A stretch of DNA of 36,195 nt from Nocardia donostiensis (GCF_002081715.1 NZ_MUKP01000048.1:1-36195); one strand, 5' to 3'; shown: positions 6,482 to 17,156, counted from the first letter of the stretch. Notes: generated by a model from the sequence alone, not told the origin. Made by a program: numbers and translations.

Positions 6482-6806
6482 GATGAGCTCCTTGTTCCGG
6501 ATGCGGTTTCTCGACGGCCCTATCCTGCCCTGTCGGTGCACGGCGGTGCGGTGCATCCCTGCCTGCGTTTCGGCCGCATCGCACCGAGCCGCCCCGACAC
6601 ACAGGTCGCGGAACTCGCACCGCGGGGCCACCGATCCAGTACGCTGCGCTCGCCCAGCGAACGACATACCGCCGTCACCAGTGCATGAGGCGAAAAGGGC
6701 CAACTCCGTCCACGGTCGGCGAACAGGGCGCAGCAATAAGAGTCATTTGGCAAGAGTCGGCAATTTCACGCTGGCCGACCACGATCATTAGTACTAGCGT
6801 CGAGGG
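6482..6806. other. 325-bp divergent intergenic region
   Basis: This lies between the SRPBCC gene (left) and the FAD enzyme gene (right). TAGTAC (6789-6794), inside TAGTACTA, could be the -10 for the rightward operon. No convincing -35, no recognisable RNA and no good small gene were found. A frame of about 100 codons (6483-6791) has Arg/Ser/His-rich composition and was not accepted. Confidence 0.4.
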
Positions 6807-8249
6807 GTGGCAGTGAGTCTGTTGGGGAAGGCCGGCCACGATCCGGCCGCATACGAGTCAGGGTTTGCCGCGTATCGGGCGGGTGTTTCGCGACTGCTGG
6901 AGAGCTATCGCGCCATCCCCGCCGGAGCGGACGTGCGGCTGGCCAAGAAGACCTCGAATCTGTTCCGCGCCCGGGCCCGCAATACCGCGCCCGGCCTGGA
7001 TGTTTCCGGTTTGACCAAGGTCATCGCGGTCGATCCTGACGCCAGGACCGCCGATGTCGCGGGGATGACGACCTACGAAGACCTGGTCGCCACAACCCTG
7101 CCCTACGGGCTGGCCCCGCTGGTTGTTCCGCAGCTCAAAACGATCACCCTCGGCGGGGCGGTCACCGGCCTCGGCATCGAGTCGACGTCCTTCCGCAACG
7201 GTCTGCCGCACGAGTCGGTGCTGGAGCTGGACGTGCTGACCGGAGCGGGTGAAATCGTCACCGCGACACCGGACGGCGAGCACGCCGACCTGTTCCGCGG
7301 CTTCCCGAACTCCTACGGCACGCTCGGCTACTCGACCCGTTTGAAGATCGAACTGGAGCCGGTCGAGCCGTATGTGGCATTGCGTCACCTGCGCTTCCAC
7401 GATCTGGGTGAACTCGAGGCCGCCCTCACTCGGATCGTCACCGAACGTGATCATGACGGGGAACGCGTCGACTACCTCGACGGCGTCGTGTTCAGCGCAG
7501 GCGAAAGCTATCTGACGCTGGGCAGGCAGACCGATGAACCCGGCCCCGTCAGCGATTACACGGGGATGGACATCTATTACCGCTCCCTTCAGCACGAGGG
7601 CGGCACCCCCAAACACGATCGCCTCACCATCCACGATTACCTGTGGCGCTGGGACACCGACTGGTTCTGGTGTTCCCGCGCGTTCGGTACCCAGAACCCG
7701 AAGATCCGCCGTTTCTGGCCGAAACGCTACCGGCGCAGCAGCTTCTACTGGAAGCTGATCGCCCTCGACCACCGCTACCATATCGGCGACAAACTGGAAG
7801 CCCGCAAGGGCAACCCGCCGCGCGAACGAGTCGTGCAGGACATCGAGGTCCCGGTCGAACGGACCGCGGATTTCATGGAATGGTTCCTGCGGGAAATACC
7901 GATCGAACCGATCTGGCTGTGCCCGCTGCGGCTGCGTCGAACCGGTTCAGGTGGTTCGGCCAGGCCCTGGCCGCTGTACCCGCTGCATCCCGACCGCACC
8001 TACGTCAATGCCGGATTCTGGTCGTCGGTTCCCATCACATCCGGTGAGATCGAAGGCGCCGCGAACCGGGCCATCGAAAAGGCCGTCACCGATTTCGGCG
8101 GGCATAAATCGCTGTATTCGGATTCCTACTACAGGCAAGATGAATTCGCCGACCTCTACGGCGGTGACGATTACATCCAACTGAAAAAACGCTACGACCC
8201 AGACCAGCGCCTGCTGGACCTGTATTCGAAGGCGGTGCAACGCAAATGA
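6807..8249 (+). CDS. FAD-binding oxidoreductase, DHCR24/TmsA-like (Rv3719-type)
   Basis: The protein has 480 residues. A PCMH-type FAD domain spans about 45-205: TSNLFRARARNTAPGLDVSG, then TLGGAVTGLGIESTSFRNG (114-132) with the conserved Gly and Arg. The C-terminal half (RERVVQDIEVPVERTADFM, then YPLHPDRTYVNAGFW) matches the DHCR24/TmsA-like branch, which reduces C=C bonds. Its stop overlaps the next gene's start by four bases (ATGA). In the related tmsA-tmsB pair, the methyltransferase makes a 10-methylene fatty acid that the flavoenzyme reduces to the 10-methyl form (tuberculostearic acid). That function is inferred here from the pairing; this locus is the Rv3719-Rv3720 equivalent, whose product is less clear. 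Confidence 0.85.
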   Translation: MAVSLLGKAGHDPAAYESGFAAYRAGVSRLLESYRAIPAGADVRLAKKTSNLFRARARNTAPGLDVSGLTKVIAVDPDARTADVAGMTTYEDLVATTLPYGLAPLVVPQLKTITLGGAVTGLGIESTSFRNGLPHESVLELDVLTGAGEIVTATPDGEHADLFRGFPNSYGTLGYSTRLKIELEPVEPYVALRHLRFHDLGELEAALTRIVTERDHDGERVDYLDGVVFSAGESYLTLGRQTDEPGPVSDYTGMDIYYRSLQHEGGTPKHDRLTIHDYLWRWDTDWFWCSRAFGTQNPKIRRFWPKRYRRSSFYWKLIALDHRYHIGDKLEARKGNPPRERVVQDIEVPVERTADFMEWFLREIPIEPIWLCPLRLRRTGSGGSARPWPLYPLHPDRTYVNAGFWSSVPITSGEIEGAANRAIEKAVTDFGGHKSLYSDSYYRQDEFADLYGGDDYIQLKKRYDPDQRLLDLYSKAVQRK

Positions 8250-9559
8250 CGACATTCAGAGAACGTTCCGATGTTTTCGCGGATCTGGGAACCAAGCTCA
8301 GCATTGCCGAAATCTTCGATCTACTCGTCGACGGGGAGATCCCCATCCGGCTGACCGCCTACGACGGAAGCGCGACCGGACCCGCGGATTCCGAATTCGC
8401 CCTCGACATCCGTAACGCGCGCGGTATCAACTACCTGGCCACCGCCCCCGGCGACCTCGGTATGGCGCGTGCCTATATCTCCGGCGATATGACCGCCACC
8501 GGAGTGCATCCCGGAGACCCGTACGAGATCCTGAAGGCGATGCAGGATCTGAAGTTCCGGCGGCCGTCGGCGCTGGCCCTGCTCACCATCGCCCGCTCGC
8601 TCGGCTGGGAGCGGTTGCGCCCGGTTCCGCCCCCGCCGCAGGAGACGCTGCCGCGCTGGCGACGGATCGCGGAGGGCCTGCGGCATTCCAAGCTGCGCGA
8701 CGCCGAAGCCATCCACCACCACTACGACGTGTCCAACGCCTTCTACGAGATGGTGCTCGGCCCGTCGATGACCTACACCTGTGCCTGCTACGGCGACCAG
8801 GACTGGACGCTCGAGCAGGCGCAGGAGAACAAATACCGGCTGATTTTCGAGAAGCTGCGGTTGTCGCCGGGTGACCGGCTACTCGACCTGGGTTGCGGCT
8901 GGGGCGGTATGGTCCGATACGCCGCCTCACGCGGCGTGCAAGCGATCGGGGCGACGCTATCGGCCGAACAGGCCGAATGGGCGCAGCGCAAAATCGCCGA
9001 AGAAGGCCTCTCCGACCTCGCCGAGGTGCGCCATTGCGACTACCGTGACGTGCCCGAATCCGAGTTCGACGCCGTCTCCTCGATCGGGCTGACCGAGCAT
9101 ATCGGCGTACACAACTACCCGTACTACTTCGAGTTCATCAAAGGCAAACTGCGCGAGGGCGGCCTGTTCCTCAACCACTGCATCACCCGCCCCGACAACA
9201 CCCGCGGCACCAAGGCAGGCGATTTCATCGACCGCTACGTGTTCCCGGACGGGGAGCTGATCGGTTCCGGCCGGATCATCTCCGATATCCAGAACGTGGG
9301 GCTGGAGGTGCTGCACGAGGAGAACCTGCGCGAGCACTACGCGCTCACCCTCGCCGAATGGTGCAAGAACCTGGTCGACAACTGGGATGCGTGTGTCGCC
9401 GAGGCCGGTGAGGGCACCGCGAAGGTATGGGGTCTGTACATGGCGGGCAGCCGGCTCGGATTCCAGCGCAATGTGGTTCAGCTGCATCAGGTGCTCGGGG
9501 TGAAGCTCGGCGTGAACGGCCTGCCGAGCGTGCCGCTGCGGCCGTGGTGGCAGCCGTGA
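8246..9559 (+). CDS. Cyclopropane-fatty-acid-synthase-like SAM methyltransferase (Rv3720-type)
   Basis: The protein has 437 residues. The N-terminal 150 residues form the accessory domain of CFA synthases. The methyltransferase core has IHHHYDVSNAFYEMVLG (156-172), MTYTCACYG, the SAM motif LLDLGCGWGGMV (212-223), and SIGLTEHIGVHNYPYYF (279-295) carrying the Glu typical of CFA synthases. NHCITRPD has the conserved Cys312. It would methylate the double bond of an unsaturated phospholipid acyl chain at the membrane. It is translationally coupled to the preceding FAD enzyme. Product (cyclopropane, 10-methylene or other) cannot be decided from sequence. The counterpart is Rv3720. Confidence 0.88.
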   Translation: MTTFRERSDVFADLGTKLSIAEIFDLLVDGEIPIRLTAYDGSATGPADSEFALDIRNARGINYLATAPGDLGMARAYISGDMTATGVHPGDPYEILKAMQDLKFRRPSALALLTIARSLGWERLRPVPPPPQETLPRWRRIAEGLRHSKLRDAEAIHHHYDVSNAFYEMVLGPSMTYTCACYGDQDWTLEQAQENKYRLIFEKLRLSPGDRLLDLGCGWGGMVRYAASRGVQAIGATLSAEQAEWAQRKIAEEGLSDLAEVRHCDYRDVPESEFDAVSSIGLTEHIGVHNYPYYFEFIKGKLREGGLFLNHCITRPDNTRGTKAGDFIDRYVFPDGELIGSGRIISDIQNVGLEVLHEENLREHYALTLAEWCKNLVDNWDACVAEAGEGTAKVWGLYMAGSRLGFQRNVVQLHQVLGVKLGVNGLPSVPLRPWWQP

Positions 9560-9588
9560 GCTGAAGATGAGGCAGGCGCGCTGCCCGC

Positions 9589-12500
9589 TCAGTCCAGCAG
9601 TTCGTCCAGGAACTCGGCGGGCAGCCGCACCTCGCCGAGCCTGCGCACCGCGCCGTCACCCGGGGCCGACGGGAGATCGTCGCGCAGCACCCGCACGATA
9701 GCGTTGACCCCGCTGCCTGCGTCCAGCAGCGGCCTGACCCAGTGGAATTCGGCGCAGGTGGCGACGACCGGCGCCAGCAACGCGGCCGATTCACCCACCC
9801 AGCCCGCTGCGGCCAGGCATTCGGCGAGCAGCAGCGACATATCCAATTGGGCGCGCGGACGGTGCTGTTCCTGGGTGCGGGCGTACAGGGCGCGGGCGCG
9901 GCGCACCGCCCGGTCGAAGTCTTCGCCCGCGGTGAGCAGCTCCCGGATGGCCGCCACCTCGTCGGCTTCCACGCCGAGCGCGGTCGCGCCCGCGGGGCGG
10001 CGGTGCGAGCCGGTGATCTCGCCGTCGGTCACCGCGACGGTCGCTTCCACGGTCGCGTCCACCGAGCCCGGAACGGCGACCGCAGGAGCCAGTCGCAGGC
10101 ATTCCGCCCTGACCGCCGCGGCCAACCTGGTCAACCGGTGTTGCGCGGCGACCCGCGCGCCCTCGGCAAGCCGTTCCGCCGCGGTCTCCGGCTCAGCGAG
10201 CAGCGCTTTGGTGCGCGCGCCGATGACGAACGTGGCGATCAGCGGTTCGACCGGGCCCACCCGCGCTACCAGCTGGTGGCTTTCGTCCAGCAACCGGTCG
10301 GCTGCCGTCAGCTCACCGCGCCGGTATTCGAGCTCACCGAGCATCGCCGCCGCCACCCGCATCCCGTGCGAGCGCGGACCGCCGCGTGACCGCGCCGTCT
10401 CGTAGGACCGGCGGAAATAGTGCAGCGCGGAATCGATATCTAGCCGTTCGTAGGCGATCAAGCCACGCCCTAGCAGGCCGAAAACCTCCCCGAGCGGTTC
10501 TTTGGACCGCCGGTGGTACTCCTCGGCCCAATCCTGCATCTGCCAGGCGCCATCGAAATCGAACTCGCACAACCGCACATACGAGGTGAGGTTCGCCGCC
10601 GTCGACACCGCCCAGGCGGGCATATCCGCTGGATGCTCGAGGCATTCGGCCACCTGATCGAGCACACCCTCGGTGTGGTCGTGCGAGATATCGTCCGTGG
10701 CGGCGAGCACGGCAGCCTGACAACGCTGCTTGCTGATATCGGTGTCGGTGGACGACCCGCGCGACAAGGCATGCGACAACCGGCCCAGCGCGTTACGCGC
10801 CGCTCCCGACTGCTGCAGATTCACATTCGCCCTGGCCACCGCCATCAGCAGTTTGGACCGCGAAGCCACCTGCTGCACCGGCAGCTTCGACACCGAACCG
10901 AGCAGCGTGGCCAGCCTGGACCCGTCGATCAGCTCCATTCCGCCGCTTTCCAGCAGATCCAGCGCCATCTTCAGATCGGTGGCAGCCAACGCGTGATCGA
11001 CCGATTTGCGCAACAACTGATGCTCGGCGAACCAGCGGGCGGCCTTGCGATGCTGGGCCCGCAGCCTGCCCGGCCGGGTGTGGTCCAGCCGGGCGCGCAG
11101 ATGCTCGGCGAACAGCGGCTGCATCCGGAACCACTCCGGGTCGTAATCCACCCGGCGCAGGAACAGTTCGCGCTGTTCGGCCTCTTCCAGCAGCCGTTCT
11201 GCGTCGGGTGCGTCCGACAGTGCCGCCGCCAGCGAACCGCACACTTTCTCGGTGACCGAGATATCGGAAAGAAATTCGAGCATGCTGGGTTCCAAGGTGG
11301 CGAGCACATTCTCGGCCAGATACTCGCGGATACCGTGGCCGCCCTCGGACAGGTTGTCGATCAACCGGGACGGGTCGGCGCGACCGCGTAATGCCACAGC
11401 GATCAACTGCACCGCGGCGGGCCAGCCGTCGGTTGTCCGGTGCACCCGGTCCAACTGCTGTTCATCGAGTTCGAAACCGTTGCGCCCCACCAGGGTCTGT
11501 TCGATTTCGTCGCGGGTGAGCCGCAATTCGCTCGATCCGATCTCGACCAGTTCGTCACGCACCCGCATCCGGCTGATCGGCAGCCCGGTCTGGTCGCGGC
11601 TGGTCACCACGAAACGCAGATGGTGGCAGCCCTGGTCGAGCAGGGTGTCCAGCACACCGACGGCAGCGGGGTCGGTGATGCGATGCCAGTCGTCGATGAC
11701 GACCACGATGGCTTTGCCGCTGCGATGCAGTTCATCGATCAGGGCGGTGATCGCGAACTGTCCGGCGTCGGCGGGACGTTCCTCCAGCACTTGATCGAGG
11801 CCGACACCGATATCCGGACGTACCCGGCGGATCGCCTGGATCAGGTGCGCGAGGAACCAGATCTCGTTGTCGTCGCCGCTATCGATACCGATCCAGGCGA
11901 CCGCCATCCCCAGCGACGTCAACTCGTCGCGCCATTGCGTGGCCAGTGTGCTCTTGCCGAACCCGGCGGGTGCGTGGATCACGGCGAGCATCCGCCGCTC
12001 GCCCGAGCCAAGGATGTTCAGCAGCCGCGGCCGCGGCACGGGCTGCCTGGTCGGGGTGGGTGGACGGAACTTGGTCGTGGCGGCAGGCGGCAGGACACCG
12101 GGGGTGGCAGGCCGGGTCTCGGCCAGGGCGGTGCGGGTGGCTCCGGATGGCCGCGGCGCGGTCGGATGCAGGTAGAGCGGCCAACTGCGGCGGGCGGTGA
12201 CCGTAGCGCGGGGCGCCGTGACGGTGCGGCCGTCGGGGGCAGCAGCGCCCTCGGGGGCGGTGGCGGGTTCGGTGTCCAGCAGCGCCATCTCATCCGGCAC
12301 CAACCCGTGATCGACCTGAACGACCCGCAGCATTTCGCCGAATTCGTGTGCCGAAGCGGGCCGGTCCCTCGGTTCCTGCGCCATCGCGTGTTCGATAGCG
12401 GCCGCCAGGTCCGCGGGGATGTCCTGATCGCGCAGATCCGGCACCGGCTGTGTGGTGATCCGCAGAAACTGCGCCACCACTTTCTCCCCTGCCCGCCGCT

Positions 12501-13251
12501 CGAACGCGGCATGCCCGGTGAGCAGGGCGAACAGGGTCGCACCGAGCCCGTACACATCCGAGCGCACGCTCGGCTCGTCACCTTTGAGCACCTCGGGCGC
12601 GGTAAACGCGGGGGAACCGGTGATCATCCGGCTCGACGTGCGGAAACCTCCCGGTACCCGGGCGATCCCGAAATCGGTGAGCTGCGGTTCCCCGTATTGA
12701 CTGAGCAGCACATTGCCCGGTTTCACGTCGCGGTGCAGAATGCCCGCCCGGTGCGCGCTTTCGATCGCCCCCGCCAGTTTCACGCCGACGCGCAGGGCGT
12801 CCTGCCAGCTGATCGGGCCGTGATCGCGGACCAGTCCCTCCAGCGAACCGCTCGTGCTGTAGGGCATCACAATGAACGGCAGACCGCTCGGCGTCATATC
12901 CACCTGCAGGATGTCGACGATGTTCGGATGCCCGGACAGCCTGCCCATCGCCTGTTCTTCGCGCAGAAAACGTTCCCGGCTCTCGGTATCCAGATCCGAG
13001 GAGAGCACCTTCACCGCAACGACCCGGTCCAACGCGGGCTGTGTACAGCGGTACACCACACCGAACCCGCCGCGGCCGATCTCCACAGCGTCCGACAGGC
13101 CCATATCGGCGAGTTCGCCGGTGACGTCCATGGGTTCTTCGCGTGCGGTGTCGGGTCCGCCCACCGCCTGTGTCGGCTCACCCACCGAGGTTCCGGGTTC
13201 AGCGCTGGCCGATTCGTGACCTGCCTGGCCCGAACGCGTCCGTGGACTCAT
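9589..13251 (-). CDS. pknK: Serine/threonine kinase PknK with MalT-like ATPase region
   Basis: The protein has 1220 residues. The kinase domain (about 53-310) is complete: G-loop GRGGFG (59-64), VAVK Lys81, HRDVKPGN (173-180), DFG (193-195) and APE (218-220). A Pro/Ala-rich linker (about 325-400) leads to a STAND-type ATPase with Walker A HAPAGFGKST (about 426-435) and Walker B IVVVIDDWHRI. A TPR-like helical region fills the rest. No C-terminal LuxR helix-turn-helix is present, as in M. tuberculosis PknK (Rv3080c, about 1110 residues). ATG at 13251 is favoured by GAGGTGG upstream; a Met 40 residues later is possible. The virS-mymA neighbours of mycobacterial pknK are absent. The kinase is cytosolic; targets are unknown here. 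Confidence 0.92.
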   Translation of the reverse strand: MSPRTRSGQAGHESASAEPGTSVGEPTQAVGGPDTAREEPMDVTGELADMGLSDAVEIGRGGFGVVYRCTQPALDRVVAVKVLSSDLDTESRERFLREEQAMGRLSGHPNIVDILQVDMTPSGLPFIVMPYSTSGSLEGLVRDHGPISWQDALRVGVKLAGAIESAHRAGILHRDVKPGNVLLSQYGEPQLTDFGIARVPGGFRTSSRMITGSPAFTAPEVLKGDEPSVRSDVYGLGATLFALLTGHAAFERRAGEKVVAQFLRITTQPVPDLRDQDIPADLAAAIEHAMAQEPRDRPASAHEFGEMLRVVQVDHGLVPDEMALLDTEPATAPEGAAAPDGRTVTAPRATVTARRSWPLYLHPTAPRPSGATRTALAETRPATPGVLPPAATTKFRPPTPTRQPVPRPRLLNILGSGERRMLAVIHAPAGFGKSTLATQWRDELTSLGMAVAWIGIDSGDDNEIWFLAHLIQAIRRVRPDIGVGLDQVLEERPADAGQFAITALIDELHRSGKAIVVVIDDWHRITDPAAVGVLDTLLDQGCHHLRFVVTSRDQTGLPISRMRVRDELVEIGSSELRLTRDEIEQTLVGRNGFELDEQQLDRVHRTTDGWPAAVQLIAVALRGRADPSRLIDNLSEGGHGIREYLAENVLATLEPSMLEFLSDISVTEKVCGSLAAALSDAPDAERLLEEAEQRELFLRRVDYDPEWFRMQPLFAEHLRARLDHTRPGRLRAQHRKAARWFAEHQLLRKSVDHALAATDLKMALDLLESGGMELIDGSRLATLLGSVSKLPVQQVASRSKLLMAVARANVNLQQSGAARNALGRLSHALSRGSSTDTDISKQRCQAAVLAATDDISHDHTEGVLDQVAECLEHPADMPAWAVSTAANLTSYVRLCEFDFDGAWQMQDWAEEYHRRSKEPLGEVFGLLGRGLIAYERLDIDSALHYFRRSYETARSRGGPRSHGMRVAAAMLGELEYRRGELTAADRLLDESHQLVARVGPVEPLIATFVIGARTKALLAEPETAAERLAEGARVAAQHRLTRLAAAVRAECLRLAPAVAVPGSVDATVEATVAVTDGEITGSHRRPAGATALGVEADEVAAIRELLTAGEDFDRAVRRARALYARTQEQHRPRAQLDMSLLLAECLAAAGWVGESAALLAPVVATCAEFHWVRPLLDAGSGVNAIVRVLRDDLPSAPGDGAVRRLGEVRLPAEFLDELLD

Positions 13252-13373
13252 CTCACCACCTCGCATACAACGAATCGGCGGCGCCGCGGCCGAGACGTCG
13301 ACGCCTGAGCGACGCCGTGCGCGGCCTTCACCTCCAACGTAGCGCGCCGGATATGGCCGCGTGCACATTCCTC

Positions 13374-13385
13374 CACACGCGTGTG
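13374..13385. promoter_or_regulatory. 12-bp palindrome upstream of pknK
   Basis: CACACGCGTGTG is a perfect palindrome about 125 bases upstream of the pknK start, in the 183-bp stretch between the fadB terminator and pknK. It may be a regulator site. No clear -10 or -35 was found nearby. Confidence 0.25.
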
Positions 13386-13434
13386 CCCGCACTCGCCCTG
13401 AGGAAACCGACACCGGATATCGGGCCCGGAAACG

Positions 13435-13472
13435 GGCAGAACCCGCCCCGCGAATACGGGACGGGTTCTGCC
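13435..13472 (-). terminator. Terminator hairpin after fadB
   Basis: GGCAGAACCCG (13435-13445) pairs perfectly with CGGGTTCTGCC (13462-13472), 18 bases after the fadB stop. The inner bases add further pairs (CCCG with CGGG). It separates fadAB from the downstream pknK on the same strand. Confidence 0.8.
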
Positions 13473-13490
13473 GTGGCAGTCCTGGTGAAT

Positions 13491-15641
13491 TTACTTGCGC
13501 AGCGAGGCAGGAACCTCGAAACGCTCACCATACTTCTCGGCCAGCTCGTCGGCGCGGGCCACGAAAGCCTCCTGGCCGCCGGGGTAACCGACGATGAACT
13601 GGTGCACACCACCGGTCCAGGCCGGGTAACCGATACCGAAGATCGAGCCGATATTGGCGTCCTGGGTGGACTCGAGCACGCCTTCGTCGAAGCACTTCTG
13701 GGTTTCGATCGCCTCGATGAACAGCATGCGGTCGATCAGATCCTGGATCGGCGCGTTGAACCCGTAGGTGGTTTTGAAGTGCTCGCGCAGCTGCGGCCAC
13801 AGGCGCAGACGCTTGCCGTCTTCGTCGTACTCGTAAAAGCCCGCCTTCTCCAAGCGGCCCGGACGACCCTGCTCCACCATGTAGTTGACGACGTCGACAG
13901 CCGGGTGCCGCTTGTTGCCCATGGTGATGTCGCCGCGCTCGGCGGCTTCCTCGGTCTCCCGGGCGATCTTCTGCATGAGCTTCATGTTCAGCTCATCGGT
14001 CAGCTGCAGCGGCGGAGCCGGGTAGCCCGCCTGCAGACCGGCCTGCTCGATGGTCGCGGGCTCGATGCCCTCGCCGAGCATGGCGATCGCCTCGTTGACG
14101 AAGGTGCCGATAACGCGGGAGGTGAAGAAGCCGCGGCTGTCGTTGACGACGATCGGGGTCTTCTTGATCGCAAGGGTGTAGTCGTACACCCTGGCCAGCG
14201 CCTCATCCGAGGTCTGCTCACCCTTGATGATCTCCACCAGCGGCATCTTGTCGACCGGCGAGAAGAAGTGGATGCCGATGAAGTCTTCCTTGCGCTTCAC
14301 ACCCTCGGCCAAGCCGGTGATCGGCAGGGTGGAGGTGTTGGAGCCCAGCAGCGCATCCGGGGTGACGATGTCCTCGATCTCCTGGAACACCTTGTGCTTG
14401 AGCTCGGTGTTTTCGAAGACGGCCTCGATGACGAAGTCGACGCCGGCGAAATCGGCGGCATCGGCGGTCGGCTTGATCCGGTCCAGCAGCGCCTTGGACT
14501 TGTCCTCGGTGGTCTTGCCCCGAGACAGCGCCTTGGCCTCGATCTTCTCCGAGTAGCCCTTACCGCGCTCGGCTGCCTCCAGCGAGACGTCCTTGAGCAC
14601 GACCTCGTAGCCCGCCTTGGCCGACACATAGGCGATACCAGCGCCCATCATGCCCGCGCCGAGCACACCGACCTTCTTGATCTCGCGCTTGGGCACATCC
14701 TTCGGCCGCGAACCGCCGTTGTTGATGTGCTGCAGGTCGAAGAAGAACGCCTGGATCATGTTCTTCGCGACCGGGCCGGTGAGCAGGTGCACGAAGTACC
14801 GCGACTCGATCAGCGAGGCGTCATCGATGCCGACCTGCGAGCCCTCGACCGCGGCGGCCATGATCGCGCGCGGGGCGGGCATGTTCGCGCCCTTGATCTG
14901 CTTGCGCAGGTTGGCCGGGAACGCGGGCAGGTTCGCCGCGAAACTCGGGTTGGACGGGGTGCCGCCGGGGATCTTGAAGCCCTTCTTGTCCCACGGCTGA
15001 ACACCGGCCTCAGGGTTGGCCTTGATCCACGCCTTGGCGGCCGGGACCAGTTCCTCCACCGAGCCGACCAGCTCGTCGACCAGGCCGATCTCCTTGGCCT
15101 TGGCCGGCTTGTTGCGCTGGCCCTGCAGCAGTACCTGCATCAGCGCGTTCTGCAGACCGAGCATGCGGACGGTGCGGATGATGCCGCCGCCCGCGGGCAG
15201 CAAGCCGAGGGTGGCCTCGGGCAAACCGATCTGCGAACCGCGCACATCGGCCGCGATCCGGTAGTGAGTGGCGAGCGCGATCTCCAGGCCGCCGCCGAGC
15301 GCGGCGCCGTTGATGGCGGCCACGACCGGCTTGCCCAACTGCTCCAGGCGGCGCAGCGCGCTCTTGATCTCGGTCAGCTCGTCCATCAGCGACTGGGCGT
15401 CGTCCGGACCGACCTTCATCATGTTCTTCAGGTCGCCGCCCGCGAAGAAGGTCTTCTTCGCCGAGGTCAGCACCACACCGGCGATATCGTCCTTCTCGGC
15501 CTCCAGCCGATCGACCGTCGCCTTCATCGACTTCTTGTAGAGGTCGTTCATGGTGTTGGCGCTCTGGTTCGGGTCGTCCATCGTCAGCACGACGATGCCG
15601 TCCGAATCCTTCTCCCAACCGATCATGTTGGTCTCGCTCAC
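13491..15641 (-). CDS. fadB: FadB: enoyl-CoA hydratase / 3-hydroxyacyl-CoA dehydrogenase
   Basis: The protein has 716 residues, matching mycobacterial FadB (Rv0860, about 720). The N-terminal crotonase domain (about 1-200) has FFAGGDLKNM for the oxyanion hole, GAALGGGLEIALATHYRIAA and LPEATLGLLPAGGG, which carry the catalytic Glu pair. The NAD-binding domain starts at about 325 with VGVLGAGMMGAGIAY, followed by GSNTSTLPIT and IGIHFFSPVDKMPLVEII, which contains the catalytic His region. It catalyses the second and third steps of beta-oxidation. GTG at 15641 is preceded by AAGGAG ten bases upstream. The fadA stop is 44 bases upstream on the same strand. Confidence 0.95.
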   Translation of the reverse strand: MSETNMIGWEKDSDGIVVLTMDDPNQSANTMNDLYKKSMKATVDRLEAEKDDIAGVVLTSAKKTFFAGGDLKNMMKVGPDDAQSLMDELTEIKSALRRLEQLGKPVVAAINGAALGGGLEIALATHYRIAADVRGSQIGLPEATLGLLPAGGGIIRTVRMLGLQNALMQVLLQGQRNKPAKAKEIGLVDELVGSVEELVPAAKAWIKANPEAGVQPWDKKGFKIPGGTPSNPSFAANLPAFPANLRKQIKGANMPAPRAIMAAAVEGSQVGIDDASLIESRYFVHLLTGPVAKNMIQAFFFDLQHINNGGSRPKDVPKREIKKVGVLGAGMMGAGIAYVSAKAGYEVVLKDVSLEAAERGKGYSEKIEAKALSRGKTTEDKSKALLDRIKPTADAADFAGVDFVIEAVFENTELKHKVFQEIEDIVTPDALLGSNTSTLPITGLAEGVKRKEDFIGIHFFSPVDKMPLVEIIKGEQTSDEALARVYDYTLAIKKTPIVVNDSRGFFTSRVIGTFVNEAIAMLGEGIEPATIEQAGLQAGYPAPPLQLTDELNMKLMQKIARETEEAAERGDITMGNKRHPAVDVVNYMVEQGRPGRLEKAGFYEYDEDGKRLRLWPQLREHFKTTYGFNAPIQDLIDRMLFIEAIETQKCFDEGVLESTQDANIGSIFGIGYPAWTGGVHQFIVGYPGGQEAFVARADELAEKYGERFEVPASLRK

Positions 15642-15685
15642 GATTTCAGTTCTCCTTGGGGAATCCGAGTCTCGGTTGGGGCGCC

Positions 15686-16897
<1,212 letters not shown>

Positions 16898-16962
16898 ATC
16901 GGGATGTTCCTTCCTAGGGATACACCCGCGCCGCTCCCGGGGAGCGGACGCGAGTAACCTCG

Positions 16963-16986
16963 CCGACCGGTCGTTCGACCGACCGT
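16963..16986. promoter_or_regulatory. Repeated CGACC/GGTCG operator-like element in the fadA leader
   Basis: The segment holds CGACCGGTCG, then TT, then CGACCGACCG, with GGTCG-TT-CGACC as its central palindrome. Such GACCGGTC-type repeats are common for TetR regulators. On the minus strand a TTGTAC lies 17 bp upstream of TCGAAC inside the element, so a second, regulated promoter is possible. It lies 66-89 bases upstream of the fadA start. The regulator is not identified. Confidence 0.45.
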
Positions 16987-17126
16987 CTGGACGCTGTACA
17001 AACAGAGGTACGCATCAGCGGACGCACGTTCTGACAGACCGTACTTCTCCGGCCCACCTTAGAACCTCGTCGCGCCGAAGTAGGCGACCACCCGCTCATA
17101 CTACCGCCGCATGCGAACTCCGGTTA

Positions 17127-17156
17127 ACTTAACGTCTTCGGAGTGGCAGTTGTCAA
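17127..17156 (-). promoter_or_regulatory. Vegetative promoter for fadA-fadB
   Basis: On the minus strand, TTGACA (17156-17151) is followed after 18 bp by TTAAGT (17132-17127), a near-consensus SigA-type promoter. The -35 overlaps the dnaX stop codon. Transcription from about 17120 would give a leader of roughly 220 nt before fadA, which contains the repeated operator-like element. Confidence 0.7.

Noticed and set aside
6483..6791. Small gene of about 102 codons in the SRPBCC/FAD-enzyme intergenic region
   Set aside because: Arg/Ser/His-rich composition, no ribosome-binding site, and it starts inside the leader of the SRPBCC gene on the opposite strand.
11440..13308. 622-codon open frame antisense to pknK
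   Set aside because: The same antisense effect; composition is His/Gln/Arg/Asp-rich and pknK is fully supported.
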